A DNA stretch of 64,000 bases from Sporotomaculum syntrophicum (GCF_009932395.1 NZ_LSRS01000006.1:23527-87526); one strand, 5' to 3'; numbered from the stretch's first letter, positions 16,014 to 25,221 are shown. Made by a program: numbers and translations. Notes: generated by a model from the letters alone, not told the origin.

Positions 16014-16346
16014 ATGAAAGTGGCTTACGTTTTTAGCACCACCAACTCACAAAAGATATTGAATAACATGATTATCCCGCAGCTGGAAAAGGATACTCAT
16101 GTGGCGGAAGTGGTGGGTATGTTCTTTTTCATGGATAATACTTTTTTCCTTTTAAGAGGCACTGAAATGGGTGAGCGCCTGCAGCAAATCCATGATAAGA
16201 CGGGGATGCTGCTCATGGCATGCGATCAGTGTGCCATTGAACGGAACATAGAAAAAGACCTGGTGCCCGGGGCTTCAATAGGGTGCTTCCCCCAGCTGTA
16301 CACTGCTTTGGCCGGTGTTGGAGTGGATCAGGTAATTACCTTATAA
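16014..16346 (+). CDS. saoD: DsrE-related sulfur-relay-like protein SaoD
   Basis: A 110-aa cytoplasmic protein of the DsrE/DsrF-like fold. It has the typical N-terminal strand-helix (MKVAYVFSTT) and an active-site-like MACDQCAIERN with C70 and C73, plus SIGCFPQLY further on. The ATG at 16014 follows AAAGGGG by 8 nt; the in-frame ATG at 15996 would place that site inside the gene. DsrE-type proteins carry persulfide (or could carry selenide) on such cysteines. It is the last gene of the sao run; the following gene is on the opposite strand. Confidence 0.82.
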   Translation: MKVAYVFSTTNSQKILNNMIIPQLEKDTHVAEVVGMFFFMDNTFFLLRGTEMGERLQQIHDKTGMLLMACDQCAIERNIEKDLVPGASIGCFPQLYTALAGVGVDQVITL

Positions 16347-16440
16347 ATTACAACGCTCCGCAGATTAGAAACGACTAAAAATATTGAATTATGTTGCACT
16401 ACCACCTATGGCAGCACAGCCAAAAAAAGCAAAAAACAAC

Positions 16441-16480
16441 GAACGTACCTGTCCGGAAGATCACAAGGCCAGGTACGCTC
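16441..16480 (-). terminator. Terminator of the exported-hydrogenase operon
   Basis: GAACGTACCTG pairs with CAGGTACGCTC (one wobble). Read on the minus strand it is followed by a T-rich run toward 16420, so it terminates transcription of the genes to its right. The plus strand side has no T-run. Confidence 0.7.
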
Positions 16481-16512
16481 GTAATTGTATTAGCACTTAA
16501 ATTACTTAATTC

Positions 16513-17688
16513 TTATGCACTTGCCGTTTTTGTTTTCACTCTATCAACGGTGGTAGCTGCTTGACCAGGCGTGTGACTAGGCAAGATATGGAAATTCTCT
16601 ACGATAAATAGATAGCCGAGCACCCCGATAGCGATTAAGCCGATGGTGACCAACCACTCAATAACCGAGGGGAAGTAAGCGCCGCCCATGAAATCTGCCA
16701 TGCCGGTAAAAACTACGTTCATTCGGTTGAGAATCACGCCAGATACCACCAGTACCCCAAAGGTTACCAAACCGCTTACACTGTTCCGCAGCTGGGGGGT
16801 GAAGCAGATAATGATGGGAATGAGCACCCCACAGACCATTTCCAGCAAAAACAAGTTGCCTTCCAGGTTACCCGCAAAGACCAATCCTGCAGCCCCGCGG
16901 TAATAAAGGTCAACTACTTTAAGCAACAGGTAAACTAGCATTACATAGCCCGAGATCTTAATAAAGGACTGCAGCAGGCTAATATCCGGTTTGTGGCCGT
17001 GGGCCCGGGCGCCCAAAAAGGTCTCTACGGTTACCATCGCCGGTCCCACAAAGAAGGAGGACATTAAGAAAAACACCGGCAGAAGCATTGACCACCACAG
17101 CGGGTATAATTTACCCACTTCGATCACGTAAAGTGAACCCAGCGAAGACTGGTGCAGGGTGGGCAGCAACACACCAATAATCAGCAGCGCAGGCAGCATT
17201 TTTTTGAATAAGTTATGCCAGCCCTTTTTCACCTTTTCGGTAGCAATCTCGCCAAACTCGAGTAGCTGAACCATTGTGTACAGGGACACGCACCAAAAAA
17301 CTTCAAACAACACACTTGTATAGCCCCAGGAAACAAACGGGCGCCAGAAGTTGAACCATCGACCGATATCCATAAACAGTCCGGCCATGACCAGTAAATA
17401 ACCAATTAAGGAAGTTAACAAAGCGCTGCGGGCAATGGGACTATATTTTTTTACGCCTAAAATGTGTACGATCAGGGCGGTGCTGTAACCGCCGCCGGCT
17501 AGCGCCACTCCGGTGAGCACATCAAAGCCAATCCACATACCCCAGGGCCATTGATCGTTTAAATTAGTGGCACTGCCCAACCCGGCCACCAGCCGGTACA
17601 CCATCCCCAGTACACCCAGCAGACCCAGCAGCAATAGCAGTTTCCTAGTAGGTGTCATGGTAAAATGCCATTTACCTTGGTCAGCCAT
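16513..17688 (-). CDS. NrfD/PsrC-type membrane quinone-interacting subunit
   Basis: Polytopic membrane protein of 391 aa with about ten hydrophobic segments, of the NrfD/HybB/PsrC family. It follows an iron-sulfur subunit and a Tat-exported [FeFe]-hydrogenase, so it presumably passes electrons from extracytoplasmic H2 oxidation to menaquinone. Such NrfD proteins bind quinone and carry no haem. It is the last gene of the tatA-tatC-hydA-ferredoxin-nrfD run; a terminator lies at 16441-16480. Confidence 0.87.
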   Translation of the reverse strand: MADQGKWHFTMTPTRKLLLLLGLLGVLGMVYRLVAGLGSATNLNDQWPWGMWIGFDVLTGVALAGGGYSTALIVHILGVKKYSPIARSALLTSLIGYLLVMAGLFMDIGRWFNFWRPFVSWGYTSVLFEVFWCVSLYTMVQLLEFGEIATEKVKKGWHNLFKKMLPALLIIGVLLPTLHQSSLGSLYVIEVGKLYPLWWSMLLPVFFLMSSFFVGPAMVTVETFLGARAHGHKPDISLLQSFIKISGYVMLVYLLLKVVDLYYRGAAGLVFAGNLEGNLFLLEMVCGVLIPIIICFTPQLRNSVSGLVTFGVLVVSGVILNRMNVVFTGMADFMGGAYFPSVIEWLVTIGLIAIGVLGYLFIVENFHILPSHTPGQAATTVDRVKTKTASA

Positions 17689-17751
17689 GACAAAGCCTCC
17701 TTGTAAAATAGTTTTTTCTAGTATTGCGGAGGAGGGTAAGATCTCCTTGTA

Positions 17752-18537
17752 TTATTTATTACCGGGCTTTTCCTTCTCCTTGGCTATTTCATTGCGCCGG
17801 CGGTTATAAACATACATGCCGGTCAGCAGCGCTCCCCAGCTAAGCCCCACAGCGGGTGTTAAGCCCAGGATGCTTTCTGTGTATTCAGGCAGCGGCTTGG
17901 TGGTGACGTTGGTACGGAAGCCCAGGTTTTCAAAGGGTATATCTGAAATATACAGCCAGCTGGTACCCCCGGCTTCTTTTTCACCGAAGATATGTTTTAC
18001 ATAACCGCCGTCGCCATTGATTTTTTCCCTGGCCATAGCCAGGATAGTTTTATGCTCGCCATAGGTCAGCGCCCCGGCCGGGCAAACACTCACACAAGCC
18101 GGGCTATCACCGTTATAAACGCGATTGGCGCACATCTGGCACTTGCGTACCTCTGGAAAGGCTTTATCCCACTCGTATTTGGGTACATTAAAGGGACAGG
18201 CCAGCATGCAGTATCGGCAGCCCACACATAAACTCACGTCATAGACCACCGGGCCCTCCTTGGTCTTTTTAAGAGCTTTGGAGAAGCAAGCCGAAGCACA
18301 AGCCGGTTCATCGCAGTGCAGGCACTGGTATTTAATAAACCGCCAGGCCGGTTCATTGTCCTTTTTGACCTCAGCTCGATTAATCACAGTCCAAGTATCC
18401 GCGTCCAGGTTACTACCCTGCTGCTGTGAAGTTTGGCTGTAAGGCAAAGCATTCCACATTTTACAGGCTACCGAACAGCTGCCACAGCCGATACACTTAG
18501 TTAGGTCAACTAAAACTCCCTTGGACAATTCATTCAC
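17752..18537 (-). CDS. Four-[4Fe-4S] ferredoxin-like electron transfer subunit (HmcB/DmsB-like)
   Basis: A 261-aa iron-sulfur protein with four cluster-binding motifs in order: CIGCGSCSVACK, CLHCDEPACASAC, CVGCRYCMLACP and CQMC...CVSVCP, as in HmcB, DmsB or HybA. A single C-terminal membrane helix (about 225-245) ends with a basic patch. There is no N-terminal signal peptide, so if it works outside it must be exported in complex with the Tat-signal hydrogenase. The GTG start at 18537 follows AAAGGTAG. It links the hydrogenase to the NrfD-like quinone subunit. Confidence 0.88.
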   Translation of the reverse strand: MNELSKGVLVDLTKCIGCGSCSVACKMWNALPYSQTSQQQGSNLDADTWTVINRAEVKKDNEPAWRFIKYQCLHCDEPACASACFSKALKKTKEGPVVYDVSLCVGCRYCMLACPFNVPKYEWDKAFPEVRKCQMCANRVYNGDSPACVSVCPAGALTYGEHKTILAMAREKINGDGGYVKHIFGEKEAGGTSWLYISDIPFENLGFRTNVTTKPLPEYTESILGLTPAVGLSWGALLTGMYVYNRRRNEIAKEKEKPGNK

Positions 18538-18590
18538 CTACCTTTGAGCAATTTCAAAGTTTCTAAAAATTAGAAAAATATTTAAGTTTA

Positions 18591-20150
18591 TTAAGAAGTG
18601 AGAGCATTAATTTTCTTGCCTCTATCGGTGTAAGAGGTATGCAGCAGTTCCTCGGACAGCTCACTCATGGGGTGCTGTAAAAATTTCTCGTAAATAGCCA
18701 GTATTTCGGAGTTCTCGTGGCTTGCACGGAGCGGTGCTTTAGCATCTGCCTGATACAGGCTGTTGATTCTGGCCATACGTATCTCATCAGAGGGCGGTAC
18801 CGAAGACCTGGGTTGTCCTCCACCGTTGATGCACCCGCCGGGACAGGACATGAACTCCACGAAATGCCAGGGAGCGTTACCCGCGCGCACCGCATCCAGG
18901 ACCTGCCGTGCATTGCTTAGGCCGTGGCAAACGGCTACCTTCACTGTTCCCACACCGGGCACCTCCACGGCTGCCTCTTTTACACCTTCCAGGTAACGTA
19001 CCGGGGTAAGGTTGAATAAATCGGCCGGGGGCTGCTGCTTGGTGATCAGGAAATACGCGGAGCGTACCGCCGCCTCCATAACGCCGCCTGTAGCGCCGAA
19101 GATAATAGCGCCGCCGGTGCCTTCACCCATAATGGGATCATAGTTTTCTTCAGGCAGTTTGGATAAGTCGATTTTTTGCTGCTTAATCAACCGGGCCAGC
19201 TCCCGGGTGGTTAAGACCACATCTACATCTTGTATATCTTTTTTATGCCAGTAATGGGCGCTGTCGTTCATTTCAGGGCGCTGCGCCTCGAATTTTTTGG
19301 CAGTGCAGGGCATAATGGATACCGATACGATGTTTTCCGGTTTTATATTTTTAACCTTGGCGTAATAGGTTTTAGCAACTGCCCCCAGCATTTGCTGCGG
19401 AGATTTACAGCTGGACATATGGGGTAGCAGGTCCGGGTAGAAGTATTCACAAAACTTCACCCAGCCCGGGCTGCAGGAGGTGAACTGGGGCAGCGGTGCA
19501 TTTATTTCGCCGGTAACCCTTTTAATCAGCTCGGTGGCTTCTTCCATGATGGTGAGGTCAGCAGTAAAATTGGTATCGAATACTGCGTCGAAGCCCAAGC
19601 GTTTTAAAGCCGCGACCTGCTGGCCGACTACCCAGGTGCCGGGGGGAAGCCCGAATTCCTCGCCCAGAGCTACCCTGGTGGCGGGAGCTGTTTGCACGAT
19701 GACATGCTTGTTGGGGTCGTTAATGGCCTGCGTTACTTTTTGGGTATCGTCACGTTCAGTGATGGCTGCGGTGGGGCACCAGAGGGTGCACTGCCCGCAG
19801 TTAACGCAGATAATGTCGTCGGCCATGGGCATGCCATAGTGACCGGCTACGGTTTGGACCCTGGTGCAGACTTCCATGCACTGGCCGCATAAAATGCATT
19901 TTTGGTCGTCTCTAACGATGGAAGGGTTATCCGGATCAATAGGCACTCGCCCTCGCACCTGAGCAGGCCAGTTACCTCTGCCTTGGTATTGCTGGGGCAG
20001 CCACCCGTCCCCGCCGGCCTGCTCTGCCATCGTTGTGGTATTACTACAACCAGTCAGACCTATGGTGATCCCGGCCAGGCTCAGGCCGCCCATCATTTTG
20101 AGAAAGGAGCGCCTGGTTACCTGCTTATCTTCTTTTACTTGGTCATCCAT
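18591..20150 (-). CDS. hydA: Exported [FeFe]-hydrogenase catalytic subunit with Tat lipoprotein signal
   Basis: Reversible H2-activating enzyme, 519 aa. The N-terminus carries a twin-arginine signal (RRSFLKMMGG) ending in a lipobox-like LTGC, so the enzyme is probably tethered to the outer face of the membrane. Residues about 80-145 bind two [4Fe-4S] clusters (CILCGQCMEVC, CVNCGQCTLWC). The H-cluster motifs are complete: TSCSPGW, MPCTAKKFEAQRPE and MSCPGGCINGGGQP. A small-subunit-like C-terminal region is fused. AAGGAGG precedes the ATG. Immediate neighbours are ferredoxin-like and NrfD subunits downstream and tatC/tatA upstream. The maturases are at 36.8-41 kb. Confidence 0.95.
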   Translation of the reverse strand: MDDQVKEDKQVTRRSFLKMMGGLSLAGITIGLTGCSNTTTMAEQAGGDGWLPQQYQGRGNWPAQVRGRVPIDPDNPSIVRDDQKCILCGQCMEVCTRVQTVAGHYGMPMADDIICVNCGQCTLWCPTAAITERDDTQKVTQAINDPNKHVIVQTAPATRVALGEEFGLPPGTWVVGQQVAALKRLGFDAVFDTNFTADLTIMEEATELIKRVTGEINAPLPQFTSCSPGWVKFCEYFYPDLLPHMSSCKSPQQMLGAVAKTYYAKVKNIKPENIVSVSIMPCTAKKFEAQRPEMNDSAHYWHKKDIQDVDVVLTTRELARLIKQQKIDLSKLPEENYDPIMGEGTGGAIIFGATGGVMEAAVRSAYFLITKQQPPADLFNLTPVRYLEGVKEAAVEVPGVGTVKVAVCHGLSNARQVLDAVRAGNAPWHFVEFMSCPGGCINGGGQPRSSVPPSDEIRMARINSLYQADAKAPLRASHENSEILAIYEKFLQHPMSELSEELLHTSYTDRGKKINALTS

Positions 20151-20238
20151 AAATTAAGCCTCCTTGGGTCAGACTTAAATACTCAGTAAGTTAACTATCT
20201 ACGAATTAAAACGTTAATAAAAAAGCCTTTCTTTTTCC

Positions 20239-21066
20239 TTATTCAGTCATTGCTCCGCGGTGCCTGATTTTATCCAGTAGGTTTTTTAAAGTTGCCTTAG
20301 GATTAAAGGTTTTGCCGGCCTGTTTACGTCGTGCCTGCCATTCCACGGCGCGGACGATGGTGGCGCTTATTTCGTATAGCAGGTACATTGGAGCGGCCAT
20401 CAGCAATACCGAGAAGATGTCGGGTGAAGCCACAAGCGCGGAGGCAATAACTACAGAAGCAAGGATGGCTATTTTCCGTGCCTTAATCATGGTGCGATAG
20501 CTGATTACGCCCAGCTTGGCCAGGCAATAGCTAGCCAGGGGCAGTTCAAATACCAGCCCGAAAGGCAGCAGAAAGTTTAAAGTGAAGGATACATATTTGC
20601 CTATAGTGAGCATAGGCAGCAGCTCACTGCCCCCGTAGCTCAACAAAAAGTTGACACACATGCGGAATACCACTAGAAAGCCAAAGGCTATGCCTCCCAT
20701 AAAAAACAGAAAAGACAATAAGATAAACAAAGTAAAGTAAATGCGCTCTACCTTATACAGTGCAGGTATAATAAACCCCCAAAACTGCCAGAGGGTGATG
20801 GGCAGGGAGGCCAAAAACCCCAAAAAAAAGGCCAGCTTTAATTTGGTCATTATTGCTTCAGTGACGCCGATATAGATTACATCGTAATCTTTGCTGGTGA
20901 TGGGCTCCAGTAATATTTTGAGTACGGGATCGCTAAAAAACCAGCAGACCCCTGCGGTAATAAAGGTGGCGATAAGCGATACGATGATTACCCGGCGCAG
21001 TTCCTCAAGATGTTGAATGACCGATTGTTCGTCCTGCTGGGATGCCCGCTGGTTGATGAGAATCAC
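20239..21066 (-). CDS. tatC: Sec-independent translocase TatC
   Basis: Core Tat translocon subunit that recognises the twin-arginine signal. It has six membrane helices, the N-terminal HLEELRRVII motif and the conserved FWGFIIPALYKVERIY loop. At 275 aa it is slightly long because of a basic C-terminal tail. The start is a GTG at 21066. It lies between tatA and the Tat-dependent hydrogenase, suggesting a dedicated translocon. Confidence 0.94.
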   Translation of the reverse strand: MILINQRASQQDEQSVIQHLEELRRVIIVSLIATFITAGVCWFFSDPVLKILLEPITSKDYDVIYIGVTEAIMTKLKLAFFLGFLASLPITLWQFWGFIIPALYKVERIYFTLFILLSFLFFMGGIAFGFLVVFRMCVNFLLSYGGSELLPMLTIGKYVSFTLNFLLPFGLVFELPLASYCLAKLGVISYRTMIKARKIAILASVVIASALVASPDIFSVLLMAAPMYLLYEISATIVRAVEWQARRKQAGKTFNPKATLKNLLDKIRHRGAMTE

Positions 21067-21102
21067 CCCCTTAAGCTTTGCCGGCTTTATATGCCAGAGT
21101 TT

Positions 21103-21348
21103 TTACTGCAGATTGGTGTTTTGCGGTGCGTTTTGGACTGAAGCGGCGGCATTGTTGGCTACTTTTAGTTCTTCGCTGTTTGGTTTGGCTTCTTTTTTCT
21201 CATCATCTTCAGAGAATGAGTGCCGCATGTCCCGCAGTGCTTTACCCATCGCCTTAGCAGCGTCGGGCAGTTTTCCTGGCCCATAAATTATCAGGACTAC
21301 AACAAGGATAAGAATTAAATGGGTTGGTTGAAAGATTCCGCCAAACAT
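21103..21348 (-). CDS. tatA: Twin-arginine translocase subunit TatA
   Basis: An 81-aa protein with one N-terminal membrane helix, the FG-P hinge (IYGPGKLPDAAKAMGKALRDMR), an amphipathic helix and a charged disordered tail, diagnostic for TatA/TatE. The ATG at 21348 follows AAGGAGGGG; a TTG directly before it could also be read as the start. Confidence 0.93.
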   Translation of the reverse strand: MFGGIFQPTHLILILVVVLIIYGPGKLPDAAKAMGKALRDMRHSFSEDDEKKEAKPNSEELKVANNAAASVQNAPQNTNLQ

Positions 21349-21619
21349 CAATACCCCTCCTTTTTATGCATGTATTTATTACTTAATAATTGAATTGTAT
21401 GATTATTCTAGATAAAATCATAGTAAAACTCAGTATATCAAGCAAACACCCTGAATACTGAATACGCAGCTGAAGCATAGGGGCAATGGAAAGTATGCCT
21501 GTCTGTTTATTTATATTAAGATAAACAGGAGGTTTATGATCTTAATCTTAGAAACCTCATCTCTAAATTAAGACGCATACAAAGGGAAGGTGGTTCATAT
21601 TTGGGGAGAAAAAATATTT

Positions 21620-22225
21620 TTAGACGAGATAATATCTAACTCTAAAATCCACTCCAATTTCGTTAGCAATGGCTCGACAGGTTTGAATATCTTTTGGGGA
21701 AATCACATCTACAACAGTTAAAATAACCTTAGGGACATGTTTTTTGCACTTTATGGCAAATTCAAGCATTGCATCGAAAGCGGCATCTCCGTACATTGAA
21801 TGGCAGAAAGCCTGGTAACTAGCTTTATTACTCGCATTCATACTAATCGAAACAGTATCCACCCAGCCTTCCAAGAGGGGGGTGATATCCTGTTCGAATA
21901 TCAGGTTGGCTTGACCGTTAGTGTTGATGCGTATAGGTATATTGTTAGAGGACTTTATTTTTTTGCAAATCTCAACTATATCCAGGGCGCGCATCATTGG
22001 TTCTCCATAACCGCAAAATACCAGTTCCTGATATCTGGATAGATCACACTCTTGTATTGCTTGTATAATTTCATCTACAGTGGGTTCACGGTCAAGCCAT
22101 AGATTACTTGCATTACCAACTCCGTCAGCTTTGGACCGCACACAAAAAGAACAATTGTTGCTGCAGCGATTAGTTATGTTAAGATAAAGTGAATCGCCAA
22201 TTTCATAAGTAATGGTCATGGACAT
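21620..22225 (-). CDS. TatD-associated-type radical SAM protein
   Basis: Radical SAM enzyme of 201 aa. The cluster motif CSNNCSFCVR (CX3CX2C) lies near residue 20, followed by CGYGEPMM, the SAM-contacting GGE-like motif, and a strand with RINTNGQ. The short length and sequence pattern fit the small family often found next to TatD nucleases; no tatD is adjacent here. The start MSMTITYE is preceded by a GGAGAG-like site. The reaction is unknown. Confidence 0.8.
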   Translation of the reverse strand: MSMTITYEIGDSLYLNITNRCSNNCSFCVRSKADGVGNASNLWLDREPTVDEIIQAIQECDLSRYQELVFCGYGEPMMRALDIVEICKKIKSSNNIPIRINTNGQANLIFEQDITPLLEGWVDTVSISMNASNKASYQAFCHSMYGDAAFDAMLEFAIKCKKHVPKVILTVVDVISPKDIQTCRAIANEIGVDFRVRYYLV

Positions 22226-22690
22226 AAATTTAAACTCTCCTAACTATATTAGATACTATGAACAACTTATTTTATTCTCTGTTTTATTTACGCATCTTAA
22301 CATAGAGGCGTCAAGAGAATATTTTACAATTCTATAATATTTTAAGGTTAGCCCTTTAATCAACCTGCCCATAAATGCATACGCACTGCTAAAATTTTTA
22401 TCCAAGGGCACAGCTGGCTGGTCATACTGTAATCCAATTGGTTAAACTTTTTGACATAAAATTATTAAATTTCATAGGCAGTGTTCAAAGGCTGTCACTT
22501 GCTGTTTAAGTTTCTGCGCGAATTGTTGTTCCTATCTTCAAAATTTGGTTTCAATGGTTAAGCTGTATATAACCGGTGTAAAAAAACCTGGACTACTGCC
22601 GTTAGACTGTCCAATACCGGGGAACAATAATATTATTTGTACGTCTTTTTTTATGAGCAATCTTGTCCGGGTGCGCTTAAATTTTAATCA
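22226..22690. other. Intergenic region without recognisable gene
   Basis: About 465 AT-rich bases between the divergently oriented radical SAM and lipoprotein genes. I see no convincing coding frame, hairpin terminator or repeat; it presumably holds both promoters. Confidence 0.5.
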
Positions 22691-22705
22691 AAGGAGGGTC
22701 TGGAG

Positions 22706-23392
22706 ATAAAACATAAATTTATAACCTTGATGATATTTGTTTTGTTTGTTCTGGGGTTAGCAGCTTGTAATGCAGAGCCAGGTAATAACGGAGAAAAGGT
22801 GAACCAGCAAAATGGAACCACAGGCGCCAATTCATCTACTGTCGGCAATGTATTGAATACTGACCCGGATGAAGGCAGCCGGGCTAACACGGAGAGTATT
22901 ATACGTGGCCGGGCGGCAGAAATTCTTGCTTTTATTAAGGCCAAGGACATGGAATCCCTTGCTCAAGCAGTGCATCCGGATAAAGGTGTTCGCTTTTCAC
23001 CTTATGGTTATGTGAATAAAGAAAAAGATCTGGTGTTTACCGCTGACAAAGTCAGGCAGTTACCGTCGGACAATACCGTGTACGTTTGGGGAAGCTATGA
23101 CGGCTCGGGTGAACCAATAAGACTGAGTTTTGCGGATTATTATAACAAGTTTGTCTACGATAAAGATTTTCTGAATGCTAAAGAAGTAGGGTATAACCAA
23201 GTTCTGGGTAAGGGCAATAGCTTAATTAACATTGCCGATGTATATCCTGAGGCTAAGTTTGTGGAGTACCACTTCCCGGGTTTTGATCCACAATATAATG
23301 GCATGGATTGGGTAAGTTTACGGCTGGCTTTTGAACAAAAATCTTCGAAGTGGTATCTGGTAGGCGTTATCCATGATCAGTGGACGATATAA
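22706..23392 (+). CDS. Hypothetical lipoprotein, apparently with a non-canonical AUA start
   Basis: Exported lipoprotein of about 228 aa. The best ribosome binding site (AAGGAGGGT, 22691-22699) is 6 nt from an ATA codon at 22706 that would give IKHKFITLMIFVLFVLGLAAC, a complete lipoprotein signal with basic start and lipobox. The only standard starts (TTG at 22727, ATG at 22730) have no ribosome binding site and remove the basic region. The mature domain (about residues 60-228) ends with KWYLVGVIHDQWTI and resembles uncharacterised Firmicute lipoproteins. Function unknown. Confidence 0.72.
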   Translation: MKHKFITLMIFVLFVLGLAACNAEPGNNGEKVNQQNGTTGANSSTVGNVLNTDPDEGSRANTESIIRGRAAEILAFIKAKDMESLAQAVHPDKGVRFSPYGYVNKEKDLVFTADKVRQLPSDNTVYVWGSYDGSGEPIRLSFADYYNKFVYDKDFLNAKEVGYNQVLGKGNSLINIADVYPEAKFVEYHFPGFDPQYNGMDWVSLRLAFEQKSSKWYLVGVIHDQWTI

Positions 23393-23445
23393 ATTTTCGA
23401 ACTGAAAACTAGGTTTATAAGAAGAAAGCAGCGATCTTAAAAAAA

Positions 23446-23522
23446 TTGTTTAAAAATTACTTAACAGGTGTATAATTTACATGGACGGTTCTTTGTTTTA
23501 GTTAACAAAAGAAGCCGTCCAT
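23446..23522 (+). promoter_or_regulatory. Promoter and 5'-leader hairpin of gltX
   Basis: A TATAAT box at 23471-23476, with TTGTTT 19 nt upstream, places the transcript start near 23483. A strong hairpin (23481-23522: ATGGACGG with CCGTCCAT, continued by TTCTTTGTT with AACAAAAGAA) would form at the very 5' end. There is no U-tract, and I see no T-box sequence. Confidence 0.55.
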
Positions 23523-23553
23523 AAATTTAATAAAAAGAGAATGAGGGTAAACG

Positions 23554-25194
23554 ATGGATTATAAAAAGTTGGCGGAGATGCTTTTCCCGGATATAACTAA
23601 ATCAATGGCTTATTATGAAGAAATCGTGTTTCCCAGTAGAGAATTAAGCACGGGAGCAAAGGTTACTAGATTAGCCCCTAGCCCTACAGGTTTTATTCAC
23701 CTGGGCAATTTATATGGGGCTTTCGTGGATGAGCGTTTAGCCCACCAAAGTAACGGGATATTTATACTGCGTATCGAAGATACCGATGAAAAACGCAAGG
23801 TAGAGGGAGCCGTAAAACTCATTATTTCATCCTTGGCCTATTTTAACCTAATGTTTGACGAAGGAGCAAGCATTGATGGGGAAGTAGGAAATTACGGCCC
23901 GTATTTTCAAAGCAATCGCGGAGAGATATATCAAACGGTAGCTAAATATCTAGTTGAGATTGGTAGGGCGTATCCCTGCTTTTGTACTGAGGAAGAGCTG
24001 GGAGAGATAAGGAAGCAGCAAATAGCTGCCAATGTAAACACAGGATATTATGGTAAATGGGCCAGGGATAGAGATTTATCCCTGGAAGAAGTCCAAGCAA
24101 ATTTACAAAATAATATAAGCTTTGTACTTCGATTAAGATCAATGGGCAACGAAGATTCCACATTTGAAATAGATGATGCTATTAGAGGTCAACTTTCATT
24201 ACCTGTAAATTATCAGGATGTAGTTATATTAAAAACTAACGGCATTCCGACTTATCATTTTGCCCATGTGGTGGACGATCACCTGATGAGGGTGACCCAT
24301 GTTGTCAGGGGCGAAGAATGGCTTTCTACCTTGCCGATACATTATGAATTATTTAAGACATTAGGATGGGAGCTGCCGGTATACTGCCATACGGCTCATT
24401 TAATGAAGATAGACAATGGGGTAAAGAGGAAGTTATCCAAGAGAAAAGATCCCGAATTGGGTTTAGAGTATTACATGAAACTGGGCTATCATCCAGCTGC
24501 AGTTAGAGAATACTTGCTGACGATTTTAAATTCCAATTTCGAAGAATGGAGAATTAAAAATCCAGACAGTAGTACGGATGCTTTTCAATTTGCATTAAAT
24601 AAAATGAGCAATTCCGGTGCTTTATTTGACTTGGACAAACTTAATGATATCAGCAAAAATGTTTTATTAAAAATTCCAGTGGAAGAAATTTATGATTTTC
24701 TACTTAAATGGGCAGAGGAATATAAAAAAGATATAGTTAACCCTTTAACTTACCATAAAGATGCTGTGCTTAAATTGTTATCTATAGGTAGAGATTCTGC
24801 TAAGCCACGTAAAGATTTAATATATTGTGAACAGATATTTGATTTTATCAGTTATTTCTTTGATGATTACTTCCAAATTGTTGATAAGTATCCGAAAAAT
24901 ATAGAGGATGAGGAAGCGAAAAAATTACTGAAAGCATACTTGGATACCTATAATCACAGTGATGATCAAAACCAGTGGTTTGATAAAATTAGAGCAATAG
25001 CAGCGGTAAATGGATATGCAGAAAAACCAAAGGACTATAAGAAAAATCCCCAAATGTACAAAGGCCATGTTGGTGATGTAAGTACTGTAATAAGAATAGC
25101 TGTTATAGGCCGCAGCTCATCACCGGATGTTTGGGAGCTCCAGCAAATAATGGGTGAAGAAAAAGTTAGGAGAAGAATTCAAAATTTGTTATAG
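23554..25194 (+). CDS. gltX: Glutamyl-tRNA synthetase
   Basis: Class Ib aminoacyl-tRNA synthetase that charges tRNA-Glu (possibly also tRNA-Gln). The HIGH-like motif APSPTGFIHLGNL is near residue 42 and the KMSKS-like motif KRKLSKRKD near 292; the RIEDTD and RGEEW motifs are also present. At 546 aa it is longer than usual (about 470-490) because of the region before HIGH and an extended anticodon-binding half. GAGGGT precedes the ATG. Amidotransferase genes are not in the window, so specificity for Gln-tRNA cannot be judged. Confidence 0.92.
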   Translation: MDYKKLAEMLFPDITKSMAYYEEIVFPSRELSTGAKVTRLAPSPTGFIHLGNLYGAFVDERLAHQSNGIFILRIEDTDEKRKVEGAVKLIISSLAYFNLMFDEGASIDGEVGNYGPYFQSNRGEIYQTVAKYLVEIGRAYPCFCTEEELGEIRKQQIAANVNTGYYGKWARDRDLSLEEVQANLQNNISFVLRLRSMGNEDSTFEIDDAIRGQLSLPVNYQDVVILKTNGIPTYHFAHVVDDHLMRVTHVVRGEEWLSTLPIHYELFKTLGWELPVYCHTAHLMKIDNGVKRKLSKRKDPELGLEYYMKLGYHPAAVREYLLTILNSNFEEWRIKNPDSSTDAFQFALNKMSNSGALFDLDKLNDISKNVLLKIPVEEIYDFLLKWAEEYKKDIVNPLTYHKDAVLKLLSIGRDSAKPRKDLIYCEQIFDFISYFFDDYFQIVDKYPKNIEDEEAKKLLKAYLDTYNHSDDQNQWFDKIRAIAAVNGYAEKPKDYKKNPQMYKGHVGDVSTVIRIAVIGRSSSPDVWELQQIMGEEKVRRRIQNLL

Positions 25195-25221
25195 TGGTTT
25201 TTCACTTTTATGCTGATTAAA

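Noticed and set aside
23446..23553. T-box leader upstream of gltX
   Set aside because: The leader is only about 70 nt, lacks a T-box consensus and has a single hairpin.
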